42,104 nucleotides of DNA from assembly GCA_003156715.1 (NCBI GenBank), contig PMHO01000046.1, forward strand, positions 48,085-90,188. Reading direction: 5' to 3'. Origin of the DNA: Candidatus Tityobacter terrigena. Its GTDB lineage: Bacteria > Vulcanimicrobiota > Vulcanimicrobiia > Vulcanimicrobiales > Vulcanimicrobiaceae. Shown piece by piece: positions 41,150 through 42,104 of this stretch. A program made the position numbers and the translations under genes. Under the pieces are notes generated by a model. It was not told the DNA's origin, searched no databases, and saw only the letters and a program-made list of their open reading frames with translations. Position 1 is the first letter of the stretch; each line of letters opens with the position of its first letter.

Positions 41150-42104
41150 CTAATGCACCGAGAAACCCTTGCCGGTCAAGGTCGAGATGTCGTTGTGCAA
41201 CCCGACCAGGAAGAGCATGAGGATGAGGACGAACCCGACAACCCCGGCGCGCTCCATGACCGAGAAGGGGATCCGCCGGCCACGGACCTTCTCGGCCAGT
41301 GCCCAGAAGATGTGGCCGCCGTCGAGCGGCAGGAACGGGAATAGGTTGATGATCGCGAGCGAGAGCGAAATCACGCCGAGCACGTAGAGCGCCTCGGGCG
41401 CGCCCACGGCGACGGCCTGCTGGGTGATGTCGGCGACGCCGACGATCCCGTGCAGCTGACTCCGGACCTTGGGCTCGAAGATCTTCGCGATCGTGCTGAC
41501 CGTCTCATGCGTGACGTACCACATCTGGCTGACGCCCTGACCGGCCGCTCCGAGCGCGCCGTACGAGCGGATCTCGATCGCGAAGCCAAAGCCGATCCGG
41601 GTCCGTTTCAGGCTCGGGGCGTACCGCGGGTAGATCGAGAATGACTCGAGCCTGCCGTCGCGGCGGACGACGATGCTCACCGGTGTGGTTGCCTGGCATC
41701 CCGACGTCGGCGCCTCGGCGCAATGGTGGCTCGAGATCTCCTTAGCTATCTGGGCGACGGTCAGCCCCCGCTTGCCGTCGACCGAGACGATCTCGTCTCC
41801 GGCTTTCAGATACCCCGACGCCGGCGGCACCAGTGATCCCGTGGCGACAGTGCGCAACGACACGTATTGGCCATGGCTTGTCACCGGCAGTCCCTGGGAC
41901 AGGACGACCCCGCTGAGAAGCACGAACGCGATCAGCAGGTTCATCGCGGGCCCGGCGAGAATCACGACGACCCGCTTCCACACCGGCTGGCGGTAGTACG
42001 CTCGGTCGACGATCTCCTCGGGGATCTCCTCGTTCGGGTTCATCCCGGTGATCTTCACGTAGCCGCCGAGCGGGATCGGACCGATGCCGTACTCGGTCTC
42101 GCCG
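41150..42104 (-). CDS. rseP: RseP-type site-2 protease (M50), N-terminus beyond the window
   Basis: This partial frame runs off the right edge; 317 codons are visible, starting GETEYGIGPIPLGGYVKITG, just downstream of the missing HExxH zinc site. A membrane helix (VVILAGPAMNLLIAFVLLSG), a PDZ domain (SGYLKAGDEIVSVDGKRGLT) and the second zinc motif NLFPFLPLDGGH follow, then a final helix. It cuts anti-sigma factors or other membrane proteins within the membrane. The EIPEEIVDRAYYRQPVWKRVVV segment is characteristic of actinobacterial (Thermoleophilia-like) RseP proteins as I recall them. Real start and length cannot be read here. Confidence 0.93.
   Translation of the reverse strand, partial: GETEYGIGPIPLGGYVKITGMNPNEEIPEEIVDRAYYRQPVWKRVVVILAGPAMNLLIAFVLLSGVVLSQGLPVTSHGQYVSLRTVATGSLVPPASGYLKAGDEIVSVDGKRGLTVAQIAKEISSHHCAEAPTSGCQATTPVSIVVRRDGRLESFSIYPRYAPSLKRTRIGFGFAIEIRSYGALGAAGQGVSQMWYVTHETVSTIAKIFEPKVRSQLHGIVGVADITQQAVAVGAPEALYVLGVISLSLAIINLFPFLPLDGGHIFWALAEKVRGRRIPFSVMERAGVVGFVLILMLFLVGLHNDISTLTGKGFSVH

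Overview
The first ~38 kb reads as one high-GC genome of a Gram-negative-type (diderm) bacterium. It carries a TonB-dependent receptor, signal peptides and lipoboxes, futalosine-pathway menaquinone genes, a 2-oxoacid dehydrogenase complex, glutamate synthase and two glycolate/D-lactate oxidase clusters. Gene density is high and many neighbours overlap by 1-26 nt. A soil heterotroph such as a member of Ca. Eremiobacterota would fit, but that placement is an inference. The last ~3.7 kb (from about 38.1-38.4 kb) looks different in composition and protein style: a threonine-rich lipoprotein, an actinobacterial-type acyl-CoA synthetase and a Thermoleophilia-like RseP. It may be a chimeric assembly join or acquired DNA.

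Layout. 0.1-4.4 kb: an alpha/beta-hydrolase fused to a LuxR HTH, a gene-poor stretch, an NTF2-like protein, an HTH-metallo-beta-lactamase fusion and thioredoxin reductase. 4.35-7.4 kb (minus): pepP, an SDR39U1-type epimerase and a peroxiredoxin whose peroxidatic Cys codon is an in-frame TGA. 7.5-8.8 kb: an MFS exporter. 8.8-19.8 kb (minus): a tightly packed run in the order E1alpha-E1beta-E2-queD-queE-mqnB-(calycin-like secreted protein)-mqnD-namZ-glcD-glcE-NTF2. 20-22.5 kb: a TonB-dependent receptor. 22.5-26.4 kb: a 54-residue membrane peptide, a DHFR-like reductase, an M20 amidohydrolase, a methyltransferase and a 2-hydroxyacid dehydrogenase. 26.6-30.9 kb: gltB. 30.9-32.9 kb (minus): a phasin-like helical protein, a small unknown protein and an NHL-propeller lipoprotein with a duplicated tail. 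33.1-38.4 kb (plus): an FAD reductase followed by glcD-glcE-glcF. 38.4-42.1 kb: the foreign-looking block.

The most interesting item is the peroxiredoxin at 4353..4823 (minus). A conventional gene caller would report only its C-terminal part. Read through one TGA, it is a complete 156-residue PrxQ/AhpC-type protein. The TGA falls exactly where the TPGC catalytic cysteine should be, and the protein contains no cysteine at all. A perfect 7-bp stem with a CGUGAC loop starts 14 nt after the TGA, which fits the bacterial SECIS model. This indicates a selenocysteine-dependent peroxidase, encoded convergently with thioredoxin reductase. TGA is used as an ordinary stop by many neighbouring genes, so this is not a changed genetic code.

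Possible functional links: TrxB could reduce the redox partner of the selenoperoxidase. MqnB and MqnD make menaquinone, a possible electron acceptor for the GlcD/E(/F) flavo-iron-sulfur oxidases. The 2-oxoacid dehydrogenase feeds acyl-CoA into central metabolism.
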